A DNA stretch of 64,000 bases from Paenirhodobacter enshiensis. Lineage in GTDB: Bacteria; Pseudomonadota; Alphaproteobacteria; Rhodobacterales; Rhodobacteraceae. Below are positions 27,060-37,117 of this stretch, piece after piece; the first letter of the stretch is position 1; every line of letters starts with the position of its first letter. The notes under the pieces are model-generated. The model saw only the letters and a program-made list of their open reading frames with translations, was not told where the DNA came from and searched no databases. The position numbers and the translations under genes were made by a program. The stretch spans positions 1 through 64,000 of the forward strand of contig NZ_JFZB01000005.1 of assembly GCF_000740785.1 (NCBI RefSeq). The letters are read 5' to 3'.

Positions 27060-27849
27060 GTCGAGAAAGGAAACTAGTGCTCTTGCCCCGCGGTTGCCAG
27101 TGCTGTTGCACCGGGTCCGGTTGCAGCAGGCCGCGCTCGCGGCGCTGCATCTGGTGTTTCCGCCACGCTGCATCTGCTGCGGCGAGGCGGTGGCAAGCGA
27201 TTTCGGGCTGTGCGGGACGTGCTGGAGCGAGGCCGGTTTTATTCTGGGCGCCGCCTGCGACAGCTGCGGCGCACCCCTGCCCGGGCAGGCCGGGAACGAG
27301 CGCCTGACCTGCGACGACTGCCTGCGCCACCCGCAGCCCTGGTCGCAGGGCCGCGCGGCGCTGCGCTATGATGGCACGGCGCGGCGGCTGATCCTCGGGC
27401 TGAAACATGGCGACCGGCTGGATCTGGTGCGGCCTCTGGGCGGGTGGCTCGCGCGCGCGGTGCGGGATCTGGCGACGCCTGGCACCCTAGTCGCACCGGT
27501 GCCGCTGCATCGGTTCCGGCTGCTGAAGCGGCGCTACAATCAGTCGGCGCTGCTGGCGCAGGCTGTCGCGCGCGCCTACGGGCTCGACCAACTGTCCGAT
27601 CTGCTGATCCGCACCCGCGCCACCCCCTCGCAGGAGGGCCGTTCGCGCGAGGAGCGCATCGCCAACATGGGGGGCGCCATCGCCGTGAATCCGCGCCGAA
27701 GCGCGCGGATCGAGGGGCAGAAAGTGCTGCTGATCGACGACGTGATGACCTCGGGGGCGACCTTCGCCGCGGCGACCGGCGCACTTCTGGCGGCAGGGGC
27801 CGCCGAAGTGCGCGTCGCGGCACTGGCACGCGTTGCGAAGGACGCCTAA
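27058..27849 (+). CDS. ComF-family phosphoribosyltransferase
   Basis: ComF/GntX-like protein of 263 residues. A zinc-ribbon-like N-terminus has four Cys pairs (FPPRCICCGE, LCGTC, CDSCGAPL, CDDC). The phosphoribosyltransferase part has VAPVPLHRFRLLKRRYNQSALLA and the PRPP loop LLIDDVMTSGAT. In transformable bacteria ComF acts in DNA uptake; in Rhodobacteraceae its role is not settled. The annotated ATG collides with the divergent methyltransferase start; a GTG at 27100 or a nearby TTG would give a start closer to the family N-terminus. Confidence 0.88.
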   Translation: MSRKETSALAPRLPVLLHRVRLQQAALAALHLVFPPRCICCGEAVASDFGLCGTCWSEAGFILGAACDSCGAPLPGQAGNERLTCDDCLRHPQPWSQGRAALRYDGTARRLILGLKHGDRLDLVRPLGGWLARAVRDLATPGTLVAPVPLHRFRLLKRRYNQSALLAQAVARAYGLDQLSDLLIRTRATPSQEGRSREERIANMGGAIAVNPRRSARIEGQKVLLIDDVMTSGATFAAATGALLAAGAAEVRVAALARVAKDA

Positions 27850-27860
27850 ATCCCTATAGT
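27833..27860 (+). promoter_or_regulatory. Candidate sigma-70 promoter for grxC inside the comF 3' end
   Basis: TTGCGA (27833-27838), a 16-base spacer and TATAGT (27855-27860), 24 bases before the grxC start. The -10 matches five of six consensus bases. Confidence 0.5.
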
Positions 27861-27884
27861 CTGGCGGCGAAAAGGGAGCCGTCC

Positions 27885-28133
27885 ATGAAGCGCGTCGAAA
27901 TCTACACCACCCCCACCTGCCCCTATTGCATGGCCGCCAAGGCGCTGCTGCGCAAGAAGGGCGTCAGCTTCGAGGAAACCGACGTGTCGGGCGACCGCTC
28001 CGTGATGATCCAGCGCGCCGGCGGGCGGCGCACCGTGCCGCAGATCTTCATCGGCGGAACGCTGGTGGGCGGCTGCGACGACCTGCATGCCCTCGAAGCC
28101 GCGCGCAAGCTCGACGCGCTTCTGGAGGACTGA
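27885..28133 (+). CDS. grxC: Glutaredoxin 3
   Basis: Small dithiol glutaredoxin, 82 residues. The active site CPYC sits in TTPTCPYCMAAKALL; the glutathione-binding TVPQIFIGG and GGCDDLHALE follow. Preceded by AAGGGAG and followed two bases later by the nitrilase gene. A promoter-like pair lies just upstream, so it may be transcribed separately from comF. Confidence 0.96.
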   Translation: MKRVEIYTTPTCPYCMAAKALLRKKGVSFEETDVSGDRSVMIQRAGGRRTVPQIFIGGTLVGGCDDLHALEAARKLDALLED

Positions 28134-28135
28134 AC

Positions 28136-28978
28136 ATGAAGGCAGGTCTGGTCCAGCTGAGTGTTTCCGACGATCCGGCGCGCAATCTGCCGGTGACGAT
28201 CTCGTTCATCCGCGAGGCGGCGGGCAACGGGGCGGGCTTCGTGCTGACGCCCGAATGCACCAACCTGCTGTCCTCGGATCGCGCCTATCAGAACGAGGTG
28301 CTGTGTTTCGAGGAAGACGATCCGACGCTCGCGGCGCTGCGCGCCGAGGCGGATGAGCTGGGGATCTGGCTCCTGATCGGCTCCATCGGGCTGAAGACCG
28401 ACGATGCCGACGGCCGGTTCGCCAACCGCTCGTTCCTGATCGGGCCGAAAGGGCAGATCGCGGCGCGTTACGACAAGATCCACATGTTCGACGTCGATGT
28501 CTCGGCGACCGAGAAATATCGCGAATCGGAGGGCTATCGCCCCGGCACGCGGGCGGTGGTGGCGGATGCCGGCTTCGCGAAGATTGGCATGGCGATCTGT
28601 TACGACCTGCGCTTCCCCTATCTGTTCCGCGCGCTCGCCAAGGGCGGGGCGCAGATCCTGACGCTGCCGGCGGCGTTCAACGACACCACCGGCGCCGCGC
28701 ATTGGGAAAGCCTGATCCGCGCCCGCGCAATCGAGAACACCGCCTTCGTGCTGGCCCCCGCGCAATGCGGCGCTCATGCCGCTTCGAGCCCGAAGGCGCC
28801 GAAGACGCCGCGCCGCACCTGGGGGCACAGCCTCGCGGTCGCGCCCTGGGGCGAGGTTCTGGCCGACGGCGGCTCGGACCCCGGGGTGACGCTGGTCGAT
28901 CTGGATCTGGAGCGCGTCGCCCAGGCCCGCGCCCGCGTGCCCTCGCTGACCCATGACCGGCCGTTCGACGGCCCATGA
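28136..28978 (+). CDS. Carbon-nitrogen hydrolase, Nit1-type (deaminated glutathione amidase candidate)
   Basis: Nitrilase-superfamily amidase of 280 residues with the full catalytic triad: Glu in TPECTN, Lys in YDKIHMFDV and Cys in AICYDLRFP. The surrounding sequence (KIHMFDVDVSATEKYRESEGY) is that of the Nit1 branch, whose known members hydrolyse deaminated glutathione. Position right after a glutaredoxin gene supports a glutathione link. Its stop overlaps the next gene start (ATGA). Confidence 0.92.
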   Translation: MKAGLVQLSVSDDPARNLPVTISFIREAAGNGAGFVLTPECTNLLSSDRAYQNEVLCFEEDDPTLAALRAEADELGIWLLIGSIGLKTDDADGRFANRSFLIGPKGQIAARYDKIHMFDVDVSATEKYRESEGYRPGTRAVVADAGFAKIGMAICYDLRFPYLFRALAKGGAQILTLPAAFNDTTGAAHWESLIRARAIENTAFVLAPAQCGAHAASSPKAPKTPRRTWGHSLAVAPWGEVLADGGSDPGVTLVDLDLERVAQARARVPSLTHDRPFDGP

Positions 28979-29415
28979 GGGACGATTCGGACCCGCTTGC
29001 CGCGACCCTCTTCGCCGAGGTGTTCATGGTCGACCAGCTGGCCCGCAACGTGGTCAGCCGGGCGCTGCCGAAGGGCATGGAAATCTCGCATTTCTCGGTG
29101 CTGAACCACCTCGCCCATATCGGCGAGGAGCGCACGCCCGCCCAGCTTGCGGCGACGTTTCATGTCACCCGCGGCGCGATGACCAACACGCTTTCGAAAC
29201 TCGAATGGGCCGGGCATGTGCATATCCGGCCCGACTGGGACGATGCGCGGCGCAAGTTCGTGTCGATCTCTCCGGCCGGGCGGCAGGCGCGCGATGCGGC
29301 GCTCGCCTCGTTCATGCCGGTGATCGCGGATGTGGTGCGCTCGATCGGGCCGGACAAGGTGCGCGCGACGCTGCCGGTGCTGCGCGCGCTGCGCAACCGG
29401 CTGGATGCGGATTAA
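28975..29415 (+). CDS. MarR-family transcriptional regulator
   Basis: Winged-helix regulator of 146 residues. The helix-turn-helix reads TPAQLAATFHVTRGAMTNTLSKLEWAGHV, and the wing DWDDARRKFVSISPAGRQ. It is translationally coupled to the nitrilase gene. Its stop overlaps that of the convergent LysE-type exporter by four bases. Targets unknown; candidates are its own operon and the exporter. Confidence 0.9.
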   Translation: MRDDSDPLAATLFAEVFMVDQLARNVVSRALPKGMEISHFSVLNHLAHIGEERTPAQLAATFHVTRGAMTNTLSKLEWAGHVHIRPDWDDARRKFVSISPAGRQARDAALASFMPVIADVVRSIGPDKVRATLPVLRALRNRLDAD

Positions 29416-30041
29416 CGCCGCTCCGTCAGCAGCCGCAGCGCCAGCGCCGCCAGAACCGTTCCCATCAGCCAACGCTGCACCCGCGCCCAGACCGGCCGGC
29501 GCGCCAGAAACAGCGCGATGCCGCCCGCGCCCAGCACGATCAGCGCGTTGACCGTCACGCTGATCGCGATCTGCACCGCGCCCAGAACCAGCGACTGCGC
29601 CAGCACGCTGCCATGGCCCGGCTCGACGAATTGCGGCAGGAGCGACAGATACATCACCGCGATCTTCGGGTTCAGCAGATTGGTCACGAGCCCCATCGCG
29701 AACAGCCGGCGCGGGCTGTCGGGGGCAAGCTCGCGCAGCTGGAACGGCGTCTGACCGCCCGGCCGCACCGCCTGCCAGGCGAGCCACAGCAGATAAAGCG
29801 CGCCGGCCAGCCGCAGCGCGTCATAGGCATAGGGCACCGCGACCACGATGGCGGTGATCCCGGTCGCCGCGCACAACATGTAGACCACGAAACCGAGCGC
29901 CACCCCGAAGAGCGAGATCAGCCCCGCCATCCGCCCCTGACAGATCGAGCGCGACACCAGATAGATCATGTTCGGACCGGGCGTCAGCACCATGCCGAGC
30001 GCGATCGCGGCGAAGGCGAGAAGATGGGACAGATCGGGCAT
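29412..30041 (-). CDS. LysE/RhtB-family amino acid exporter
   Basis: Inner-membrane exporter of 209 residues with about six hydrophobic helices. The RhtB signature is at the N-terminus: AIALGMVLTPGPNMIYLVSRSI, then GRMAGLISLFGVALG, and later TNLLNPKIAVMYLSLLPQFV. GGAAGG precedes the ATG. Substrate (homoserine, threonine or another small amino compound) cannot be inferred. Ends inside the stop of the convergent marR gene. Confidence 0.92.
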   Translation of the reverse strand: MPDLSHLLAFAAIALGMVLTPGPNMIYLVSRSICQGRMAGLISLFGVALGFVVYMLCAATGITAIVVAVPYAYDALRLAGALYLLWLAWQAVRPGGQTPFQLRELAPDSPRRLFAMGLVTNLLNPKIAVMYLSLLPQFVEPGHGSVLAQSLVLGAVQIAISVTVNALIVLGAGGIALFLARRPVWARVQRWLMGTVLAALALRLLTERR

Positions 30042-30122
30042 GGCAAGCCTTCCGAGGTCAGGGGCGTTCCGCTCAGGCTATGCCCATCCCGGCCTCGGCG
30101 ACACCCGCCATTGCAGAAAAAT

Positions 30123-30146
30123 CCCCGCCGTGCGGACACGGCGGGG
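30123..30146 (-). terminator. Rho-independent terminator of ccrM
   Basis: On the minus strand, stem CCCCGCCGTG / CACGGCGGGG with a four-base loop is followed by ATTTTTC. It lies 102 bases downstream of the ccrM stop and is the best minus-strand terminator in the area. Confidence 0.85.
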
Positions 30147-30247
30147 CAAGTGGCGTCCGAGGCAACTGTGTCGGACGCTGGCGGAAATCGCGCATCCCGG
30201 ACAGGCGCGTCCGAAGGCGCCCCGTGACCGGAAAGCGGTGTGGAAAG

Positions 30248-31536
<1,289 letters not shown>

Positions 31537-31538
<2 letters not shown>

Positions 31539-32187
31539 AACCACTTACAGAATTAGCTTGGCACAAGATGTTGTGGACGGGGCGGAAGGAACGTCTATGC
31601 ACAGGGGTTACCCCCAGATTTCGCAGCGCCTCGAGATGGTCCTTCGTCGGGTAGCCCGCGTTCTTCTCCCAGCCGTAGCCCGGGTATTGTTGCGCCAAAT
31701 CCACCATCAGGCGATCGCGCTCTTCCTTCGCAAGGATCGAGGCCGCCGCGATCGAGACCGAACGCGCATCGCCCTTCACCAGCGTCTCGGCCGGCAAGGT
31801 CAGATCGCGCGGCAACCGGTTGCCGTCGACCAGCACGAAATCGGCCGGACGGCGCAGCCCGGCGATGGCGCGGCACATCGCCAGATGGCTCGCCTGCAAG
31901 ATATTGAGTTCGTCGATCTCCTCGACGCTGGCATGAGCGACGCACCAGTCGGCGCTGTCCCTGATCAGCTGTTCGAGCCCGGCGCGCCGCTTGTGGCTGA
32001 GCGCCTTCGAATCGTTCAGCCCCTCGGGGATGCGGTCCGGGTCGAGCACCACCGCCGCCGCGGTCACCGGGCCGCACAGCGGGCCGCGGCCCACCTCGTC
32101 GACGCCGGCGACGCGGACGAAGCCGCGCGCGACCAGGGCAAGTTCATGAGCGTAATCGGGGCCGGAGGCGGCGGATGCGTGTGTCAT
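31537..32187 (-). CDS. rnhB: Ribonuclease HII
   Basis: Cleaves RNA-DNA hybrids and single ribonucleotides in DNA. The 216 residues show VAGVDEVGRGPLCGPVTAAA (catalytic Asp-Glu), LNDSKALSHKRR, and the later aspartates in VLVDGNRLP and VKGDARSVSIAAASILAK. Complete family motifs. On the same strand as ccrM, 155 bases upstream of it, the usual rnhB-ccrM neighbourhood. Confidence 0.96.
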
Positions 32188-32226
32188 GGCCCGGGGATGC
32201 CGCCCCCGGGCCGCGCGCGCAACGAA

Positions 32227-32250
32227 AAAGGCGGGGAAGCCCCCGCCTTT
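32227..32250. terminator. Intrinsic terminator between rnhB and the Gly/Trp/His-rich protein gene
   Basis: Ten-base stem AAAGGCGGGG / CCCCGCCTTT with AAGC loop, 14 bases past the stop of the upstream minus-strand gene. Confidence 0.82.
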
Positions 32251-32264
32251 CCGTCGTCTCCGTC

Positions 32265-32660
32265 TTACCAGCGCCGCCCGTGGCCCCAGCCCCGGTCGTG
32301 GCCCCAGCCCCGGTCGTGATCCCAGCCCCCGTGCCGGTCCCAGTCGCCGTGATCGTCCCAGTCTCGGCGCGGCGGCCCCGGAGGCCCCCAGGGCCGGGCC
32401 GGCACCACATAGACCGGCGGCGGCGGGGGCGGCGGATAGCCGTAGCTGTAACGCGGCTCCACCACCACGCGGCGCGAGGGCGCGTTGACGATACTGTCGA
32501 GGAGCAGGATCCCCGCCCCCACGCCCACCGCCGTGCCGAGGGCGTCTCGCCCCTCGGGGCTGAGTGCCGAAGCCGGCATCGCCGTGCCGAGGCCTGCCGC
32601 CGCCATGACCGCGCCGGCCAGAAGACCGCCTCGCATATGGCCAGAAATGTTCAGGGACAT
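32265..32660 (-). CDS. Secreted hypothetical protein with a Pro tract and Gly/Trp/His/Asp-rich repeats
   Basis: A 131-residue protein with a signal peptide (GGLLAGAVMAAAGLGTAMPA ending ASA), a conserved-looking middle (SPEGRDALGTAVGVGAGILL), a tract of seven prolines and a low-complexity C-terminus made of GWGHDRGWGHDRGWDHDRGG-like units; the DNA shows the same units as tandem repeats. AAGGGGG lies before the ATG. No family is assigned. His/Asp-rich tails may bind metal, but this is only suggestion. Ends at a strong terminator. Confidence 0.8.
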   Translation of the reverse strand: MSLNISGHMRGGLLAGAVMAAAGLGTAMPASALSPEGRDALGTAVGVGAGILLLDSIVNAPSRRVVVEPRYSYGYPPPPPPPVYVVPARPWGPPGPPRRDWDDHGDWDRHGGWDHDRGWGHDRGWGHGRRW

Positions 32661-32843
32661 CGCTTCCCCCTTGCTGTGACAGGACCCGCGCCGCGGCCCC
32701 CCGGTTTCACGGAAGATGAGAGCGCACCGGCGTCGCCGCAAGAGGACTCGCGCGGGCTTGTCCCCGATCGCGCGAATGTCAGCCGAGCGCCTCGGCGCCG
32801 TTCCGCCGAGGCCGTGGAACCGGCTGTGTCACAAGGGTTTCGC

Positions 32844-32872
32844 TTGCCTTGCCCGGACCGCCGACCTATACC
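32844..32872 (+). promoter_or_regulatory. Candidate sigma-70 promoter of the polyamine operon
   Basis: TTGCCT (32844-32849), 17-base spacer, TATACC (32867-32872), 30 bases before the nspC start. It lies in the 242-base divergent gap that otherwise shows no gene. Confidence 0.45.
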
Positions 32873-32902
32873 GCAGCCTCACTTTGCCGTGCGGGGGGGA
32901 CC

Positions 32903-33997
32903 ATGCTGCCGACACCCTTTTACCTGATCGACGAAGAGGCGCTTCTTCGCAACATGCGCAAGATCCAGCATCTGCGCGAGTCCTCGGGCGCGAAGGCGCT
33001 TCTGGCGCTGAAATGCTTCGCCACCTGGTCGGCCTTCGACATCATGCGCCCCTATATGGACGGCACCACCTCGTCCTCGCTTTACGAGCTGCGCCTCGGC
33101 CACGAGAAATTCGGCAAGGAAACCCATGCCTATTCCGTCGCCTGGTCCGACCGCGAGATCGACGAGGCCTGCGGCTACGCCGACAAGATCATCTTCAACA
33201 CCATCGGTCAGCTGACCCGCTATGCCGAACAATCCGCCCATATCCGCCGCGGCGTGCGGCTGAACCCGCGGTTCTCGACCTCGGGCTTCGATCTGGCGGA
33301 CCCGGCGCGGCCGTTCTCGCGGCTCGGCGAATGGGATGTGGCGAAGCTGCTGGCGGTCTCGGACATGATCAGCGGCGTGATGATCCATTACAATTGCGAG
33401 AACGGCGATTTCGCGCTGTTCGACCGGCAGCTGAGCCGGATCGAGACCGAATTCGCCCCGCTGCTCGAACGGCTCGACTGGGTGTCGCTCGGGGGCGGGC
33501 TGCATTTCACCGGCGCGGATTACCCGATCGAGGAATTCGCCGCCCGGCTGAAGACCTTCTCGGAGCGGTTCGGCGTTCAGGTCTATCTCGAACCCGGCGA
33601 GGCCTCGATCACGCAATCGACGACGCTTGAGGTCTCGGTCCTCGATATTCTCGACAACGGCAAGAACATCGCCATCGTCGATTCGAGCATCGAGGCGCAT
33701 ATGCTCGATCTGCTGATCTACCGCGAGAGCGCGAAGCTGCCGCAGAGCGGCGATCACGCCTATCAGATCGCCGGCAAATCGTGCCTCGCGGGCGACATCT
33801 TCGGCGAGGCGCGCTTCGAGCGCCCGTTGCAGATCGGCGACCGGATCTCGGTGCGCGATGCGGCCGGTTACACGATGGTCAAGAAGAACTGGTTCAATGG
33901 CGTCAACATGCCCGCGATCGCGATCCGTCGCGCGGACGGTTCGATCGAGACGATCCGCGAATTCACCTACGAGGATTACACCTCTTCCCTGTCCTGA
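32903..33997 (+). CDS. nspC: Carboxynorspermidine/carboxyspermidine decarboxylase
   Basis: PLP-dependent decarboxylase of the alanine-racemase fold, 364 residues, that turns carboxyspermidine into spermidine (or the nor- form). The PLP lysine is in LLALKCFA near residue 35; HYNCEN, the glycine loop LGGGLHFT and EPGEASITQ follow; the C-terminal cysteine of AGKSCLAGDIFGE completes the active site. It is 48 bases upstream of the matching dehydrogenase, so the alternative spermidine pathway is encoded here, without S-adenosylmethionine decarboxylase. The usual order is dehydrogenase first; here the decarboxylase comes first. Confidence 0.93.
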   Translation: MLPTPFYLIDEEALLRNMRKIQHLRESSGAKALLALKCFATWSAFDIMRPYMDGTTSSSLYELRLGHEKFGKETHAYSVAWSDREIDEACGYADKIIFNTIGQLTRYAEQSAHIRRGVRLNPRFSTSGFDLADPARPFSRLGEWDVAKLLAVSDMISGVMIHYNCENGDFALFDRQLSRIETEFAPLLERLDWVSLGGGLHFTGADYPIEEFAARLKTFSERFGVQVYLEPGEASITQSTTLEVSVLDILDNGKNIAIVDSSIEAHMLDLLIYRESAKLPQSGDHAYQIAGKSCLAGDIFGEARFERPLQIGDRISVRDAAGYTMVKKNWFNGVNMPAIAIRRADGSIETIREFTYEDYTSSLS

Positions 33998-34045
33998 GGG
34001 GCTGAACACCCCCCTTCCCCTTGCTCGTGAAAGGAGCCAGCTGAA

Positions 34046-35281
34046 GTGAAAAAGAACGTGCTCATCATCGGTGCCGGTGGCGTTGCGCAAGTGGTTGCCC
34101 ACAAATGCGCGCAGCACAACGACATTCTTGGGGATCTGCACATCGCCTCGCGCCGAAAGGCGAAATGCGACGCGATCATCGCCTCGGTCGGGGAGAAGCA
34201 GGCGATGAAGGTGCCCGGCACGTTCGACAGTCACGCGCTGGACGCGACCGATGTCGCCGCCACCGCCGCGCTGATCCGCGAGACCGGGGCCGGGATCGTG
34301 ATCAACGTGGGCTCCGCCTTCGTGAACAAATACGTGCTCGACGCCTGCATCGAGACCGGGGTGGCCTATATCGACACCGCCATCCACGAGGAGCCGAACA
34401 AGATCTGCGAGGCGCCGCCGTGGTATGGCAACTACGAGTGGAAGAAGCGCGATCTGTGCGCCGAAAAGGGCGTGACGGCGATTCTGGGCGCGGGCTTCGA
34501 CCCCGGTGTGGTGAACGCCTATGTGCGCTTCGCGGCGGATGAATACCTCGACACGGTGACGGCGATCGACATCGTCGACATCAACGCCGGCAGCCACGGC
34601 CGCTATTTCGCCACCAACTTCGACCCCGAGATCAACTTCCGCGAATTCACCGGCACGGTCTATTCGTGGCAGGGCGGGAAGTGGCAGGAAAACGCCATGT
34701 TCGAGGTCGGTCAGGAATGGGATCTGCCGGTCGTGGGCAAGCAGAAGGCCTATCTGTCGGGCCATGACGAGGTGCATTCGCTGTCGGCGAATTACCCCGC
34801 GGCCGATGTGCGGTTCTGGATGGGCTTCGGCGATCACTACATCAACGTGTTCACCGTGCTGAAGACGCTCGGCCTGCTGTCCGAACAGCCGGTGACCACG
34901 GCCGAGGGGCTGGAAGTGGTGCCGCTGAAGGTGGTGAAGGCGGTGCTGCCCGATCCGGCCTCGCTCGCGCCCGATTACACCGGCAAGACCTGCATCGGCG
35001 ATTTCGTGAAGGGCATGAAGGACGGCCGCGAGGTCGAGGTCTTCGTCTACAACGTCGCCGATCACAAGGAAGCCTATGAAGAGGTCGGCGCGCAGGGCAT
35101 CAGCTATACCGCGGGCGTGCCCGCCGTCGCCGCCGCGCTGATGGTGGCCGAGGGCACCTGGGATGTCGCACGGATGGCGAATGTCGAGGAACTGCCGGCG
35201 CGGCCGTTCCTGGAACTGCTCGGCAAGATCGGCCTGCCGTCGCGTGTGATCACGCCCGGGGGCGAGGATATCGCGATCTGA
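34046..35281 (+). CDS. Carboxynorspermidine/carboxyspermidine dehydrogenase (saccharopine dehydrogenase family)
   Basis: NADPH-dependent enzyme that condenses aspartate semialdehyde with putrescine or diaminopropane to the carboxy-polyamine substrate of NspC. The 411-residue product begins with the Rossmann motif VLIIGAGGVAQVVAHKC, then DIASR-like LHIASRRKAKCD and GAGFDPGVVNAYV typical for the saccharopine dehydrogenase family. Start is a GTG with AAGGAG nine bases upstream. Operon with nspC. Element copy F and a terminator follow. Confidence 0.93.
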   Translation: MKKNVLIIGAGGVAQVVAHKCAQHNDILGDLHIASRRKAKCDAIIASVGEKQAMKVPGTFDSHALDATDVAATAALIRETGAGIVINVGSAFVNKYVLDACIETGVAYIDTAIHEEPNKICEAPPWYGNYEWKKRDLCAEKGVTAILGAGFDPGVVNAYVRFAADEYLDTVTAIDIVDINAGSHGRYFATNFDPEINFREFTGTVYSWQGGKWQENAMFEVGQEWDLPVVGKQKAYLSGHDEVHSLSANYPAADVRFWMGFGDHYINVFTVLKTLGLLSEQPVTTAEGLEVVPLKVVKAVLPDPASLAPDYTGKTCIGDFVKGMKDGREVEVFVYNVADHKEAYEEVGAQGISYTAGVPAVAAALMVAEGTWDVARMANVEELPARPFLELLGKIGLPSRVITPGGEDIAI

Positions 35282-35305
35282 GTGTCGCCGGGGCGGAGAA
35301 GCAGG

Positions 35306-35370
35306 GAGGGGCTCTGCCCCTCTTTGCCCTGCGGGCAAATTCACCCCGGGATATTTTCGGCGAATCGAAA
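35306..35370 (+). repeat. Dispersed two-hairpin intergenic element, copy F
   Basis: Hairpin 1 GAGGGGC-TCT-GCCCCTC (35306-35322), hairpin 2 TTTGCCC-TGC-GGGCAAA (35323-35339), conserved TTCACCCCGGGATATTTT, tail CGGCGAATCGAAAG. It follows the polyamine dehydrogenase gene in the same orientation. Confidence 0.88.
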
Positions 35371-35397
35371 GGGCGCGGGGGAATCTCCCGCGCCCTT
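35369..35397. terminator. Bidirectional intrinsic terminator before the convergent msrBA gene
   Basis: Eleven-base stem AAGGGCGCGGG / CCCGCGCCCTT with loop GGAATCT, directly after element copy F and 14 bases from the msrBA stop. Confidence 0.8.
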
Positions 35398-35410
35398 CGT
35401 CGTTTCGGGG

Positions 35411-36358
35411 TCAGTCCGCTTTCGTGGGCAGGACCCAGTCGGCGCGCGGGCGGTGGCAGGTGTAGCCCTCGGGGTAGCGCAGGAGGTAATCCTGATGCTC
35501 GGGCTCGGCTTCCCAGAACGGGCCGGCGGCGGTGACCTCGGTCACCACCTTGCCGGGCCAGCGGCCGGAGGCGTCGATCTCGGCGATCAGGTCGAGGGCG
35601 GTGCGGCGCTGTTCCTCGGACAGGGTGAAGATCGCCGAGCGGTAGGAAGTGCCGATGTCATTGCCCTGCCGGTTCGGTGTCGAGGGGTCGTGGATCTGGA
35701 AGAACAGCTCGAGGAGCCGGCGGTAGGACAGTTTCGTCGGGTCGAAGGTTACCTCGAGCGATTCGGCGTGTGTGCCGTGGTCGCGGTAGGTCGCATTCGC
35801 CACGTCGCCGCCGGAATAGCCGACGCGGGTGGCGATCACCCCCGGAATGCGGCGGATCAGATCCTGCATCCCCCAGAAGCAGCCGCCGGCGAGGATCGCT
35901 TTCTCGACCGGGGCGGCATCGACGAGGGGGAGGTAATCCGCATAGCCCTCGGCCTCCATCCGGTCGCGGGGAATGAAGCGCAGGCTCGCCGAGTTGATGC
36001 AGAAGCGCAGCCCGCCGCGGTCTTCGGGCCCGTCGGGGAAGACATGGCCGAGATGGCTGTCGGCGTGTTTCGAGCGCACCTCGACCCGGGTCATGCCGTG
36101 GGTGGTGTCGCGATGCGCGGTAATCATCGCCTCGTCGACCGGGCGGGCGAAAGCCGGCCAGCCGCAGCCGCTGTCGAACTTGTCGGCCGAGGAGAACAGC
36201 GGCTCTCCCGAGACGACATCGACATAGAGGCCGGGTTCGAACAGATGATCGTATTCGCCGCTGTAGGGGCGTTCGGTGCCGGCCTGCTGGGTGACGCGGT
36301 ATTGTTCCGGCGTCAGCCGGGCCAGAGCTTCGGGGGTCTTGGAATAGGGTGCGGTCAT
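35411..36358 (-). CDS. msrBA: Fused methionine sulfoxide reductase MsrB-MsrA
   Basis: Bifunctional cytoplasmic repair enzyme of 315 residues with MsrB first (about 1-145; [20 protein letters not shown], catalytic Cys in [11 protein letters not shown]) and MsrA second (about 150-315; catalytic Cys in GGCFWGMQD, then GYSGGDV and [19 protein letters not shown]). The zinc-binding CxxC pairs of many MsrB proteins are absent (VVSGEPLF in place of a Cys pair). Together with MsrPQ at the left end, the window codes for both periplasmic and cytoplasmic methionine repair. GAGGAG precedes the ATG. Confidence 0.94.
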   Translation of the reverse strand: MTAPYSKTPEALARLTPEQYRVTQQAGTERPYSGEYDHLFEPGLYVDVVSGEPLFSSADKFDSGCGWPAFARPVDEAMITAHRDTTHGMTRVEVRSKHADSHLGHVFPDGPEDRGGLRFCINSASLRFIPRDRMEAEGYADYLPLVDAAPVEKAILAGGCFWGMQDLIRRIPGVIATRVGYSGGDVANATYRDHGTHAESLEVTFDPTKLSYRRLLELFFQIHDPSTPNRQGNDIGTSYRSAIFTLSEEQRRTALDLIAEIDASGRWPGKVVTEVTAAGPFWEAEPEHQDYLLRYPEGYTCHRPRADWVLPTKAD

Positions 36359-36502
36359 GGCGCTCTCCTCGGGGGCATGGGCAGAAGATGGCGCAGAGCG
36401 CGGGAATTTCCATGCCCTTCGCGCCCTTCGCACCCTGCCGGCAGTGGCAATGTGCTTGCTGAGACGATATATCCCCTGCACCATCCGAAGAAAGGGACAG
36501 GT

Positions 36503-37117
36503 TTGTCCATCCATCTGCACATGAACGACCTGCCTGAGGGGCTGAGCCTCGGCCCGATCGTGGCGATCGACACCGAGACCATGGGCCTCGATCCGCGGCG
36601 CGACCGGCTGTGTCTGGTCCAGCTGTCGGCGGGCGACGGCCATGCCCATCTGGTCAAGATCGCCAAGGGGCAGACCGAGGCGCCGAATCTGTGCCGCCTG
36701 CTCGCCGATCCCGCGACCGAGAAGCTGTTCCATTTCGCCCGCTTCGACGTGGCGATGCTGTATCGCACCTTCGGCGTGCTGACCGCGCCGGTGTTCTGCA
36801 CCAAGATCGCCTCGAAGATGGTGCGCACCTTCACCGACCGGCACGGGCTGAAATACCTGCTGCACGATCTGGTGGGGGTCGACATCTCGAAGCAGCAGCA
36901 GACCTCGGACTGGGGCGCGGAGACGCTGAGCCAGGCGCAGATGGAATATGCGGCGTCCGACGTTCTTTACCTGCACAAGGCGCGCGCGGCGCTGGTCGAG
37001 CGGCTGGCCCGCGAAGGCCGGACCGACCTTGCGCAGGCCTGTTTCGATTTCCTGCCGGCACGCGCGCAGCTTGACCTGATGGGATGGGAGGAACCCAATG
37101 ACATCTTCCACCACTGA
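36503..37117 (+). CDS. rnd: Ribonuclease D family 3'-5' exonuclease
   Basis: Short RNase D-like exoribonuclease, 204 residues, with only the DEDD exonuclease domain and no HRDC domain. Motifs: [22 protein letters not shown] (Exo I), [16 protein letters not shown] (Exo II) and [16 protein letters not shown] (Exo III). Start set at TTG 36503: AAAGGGAC is six bases upstream, and [14 protein letters not shown] matches the conserved N-terminus I recall for homologues; the ATG at 36521 has no ribosome site. Overlaps kdsD by 20 bases. Confidence 0.92.
   Translation: MSIHLHMNDLPEGLSLGPIVAIDTETMGLDPRRDRLCLVQLSAGDGHAHLVKIAKGQTEAPNLCRLLADPATEKLFHFARFDVAMLYRTFGVLTAPVFCTKIASKMVRTFTDRHGLKYLLHDLVGVDISKQQQTSDWGAETLSQAQMEYAASDVLYLHKARAALVERLAREGRTDLAQACFDFLPARAQLDLMGWEEPNDIFHH

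Noticed and set aside
32879-35344. An 821-codon minus-strand frame opposite the polyamine genes.
   Set aside because: Composition typical of antisense shadows; both plus-strand genes have full family motifs.
36521-36523. ATG as the start of the RNase D gene.
   Set aside because: No ribosome site in front of it; the TTG at 36503 has AAAGGG at proper distance and keeps the conserved N-terminus.
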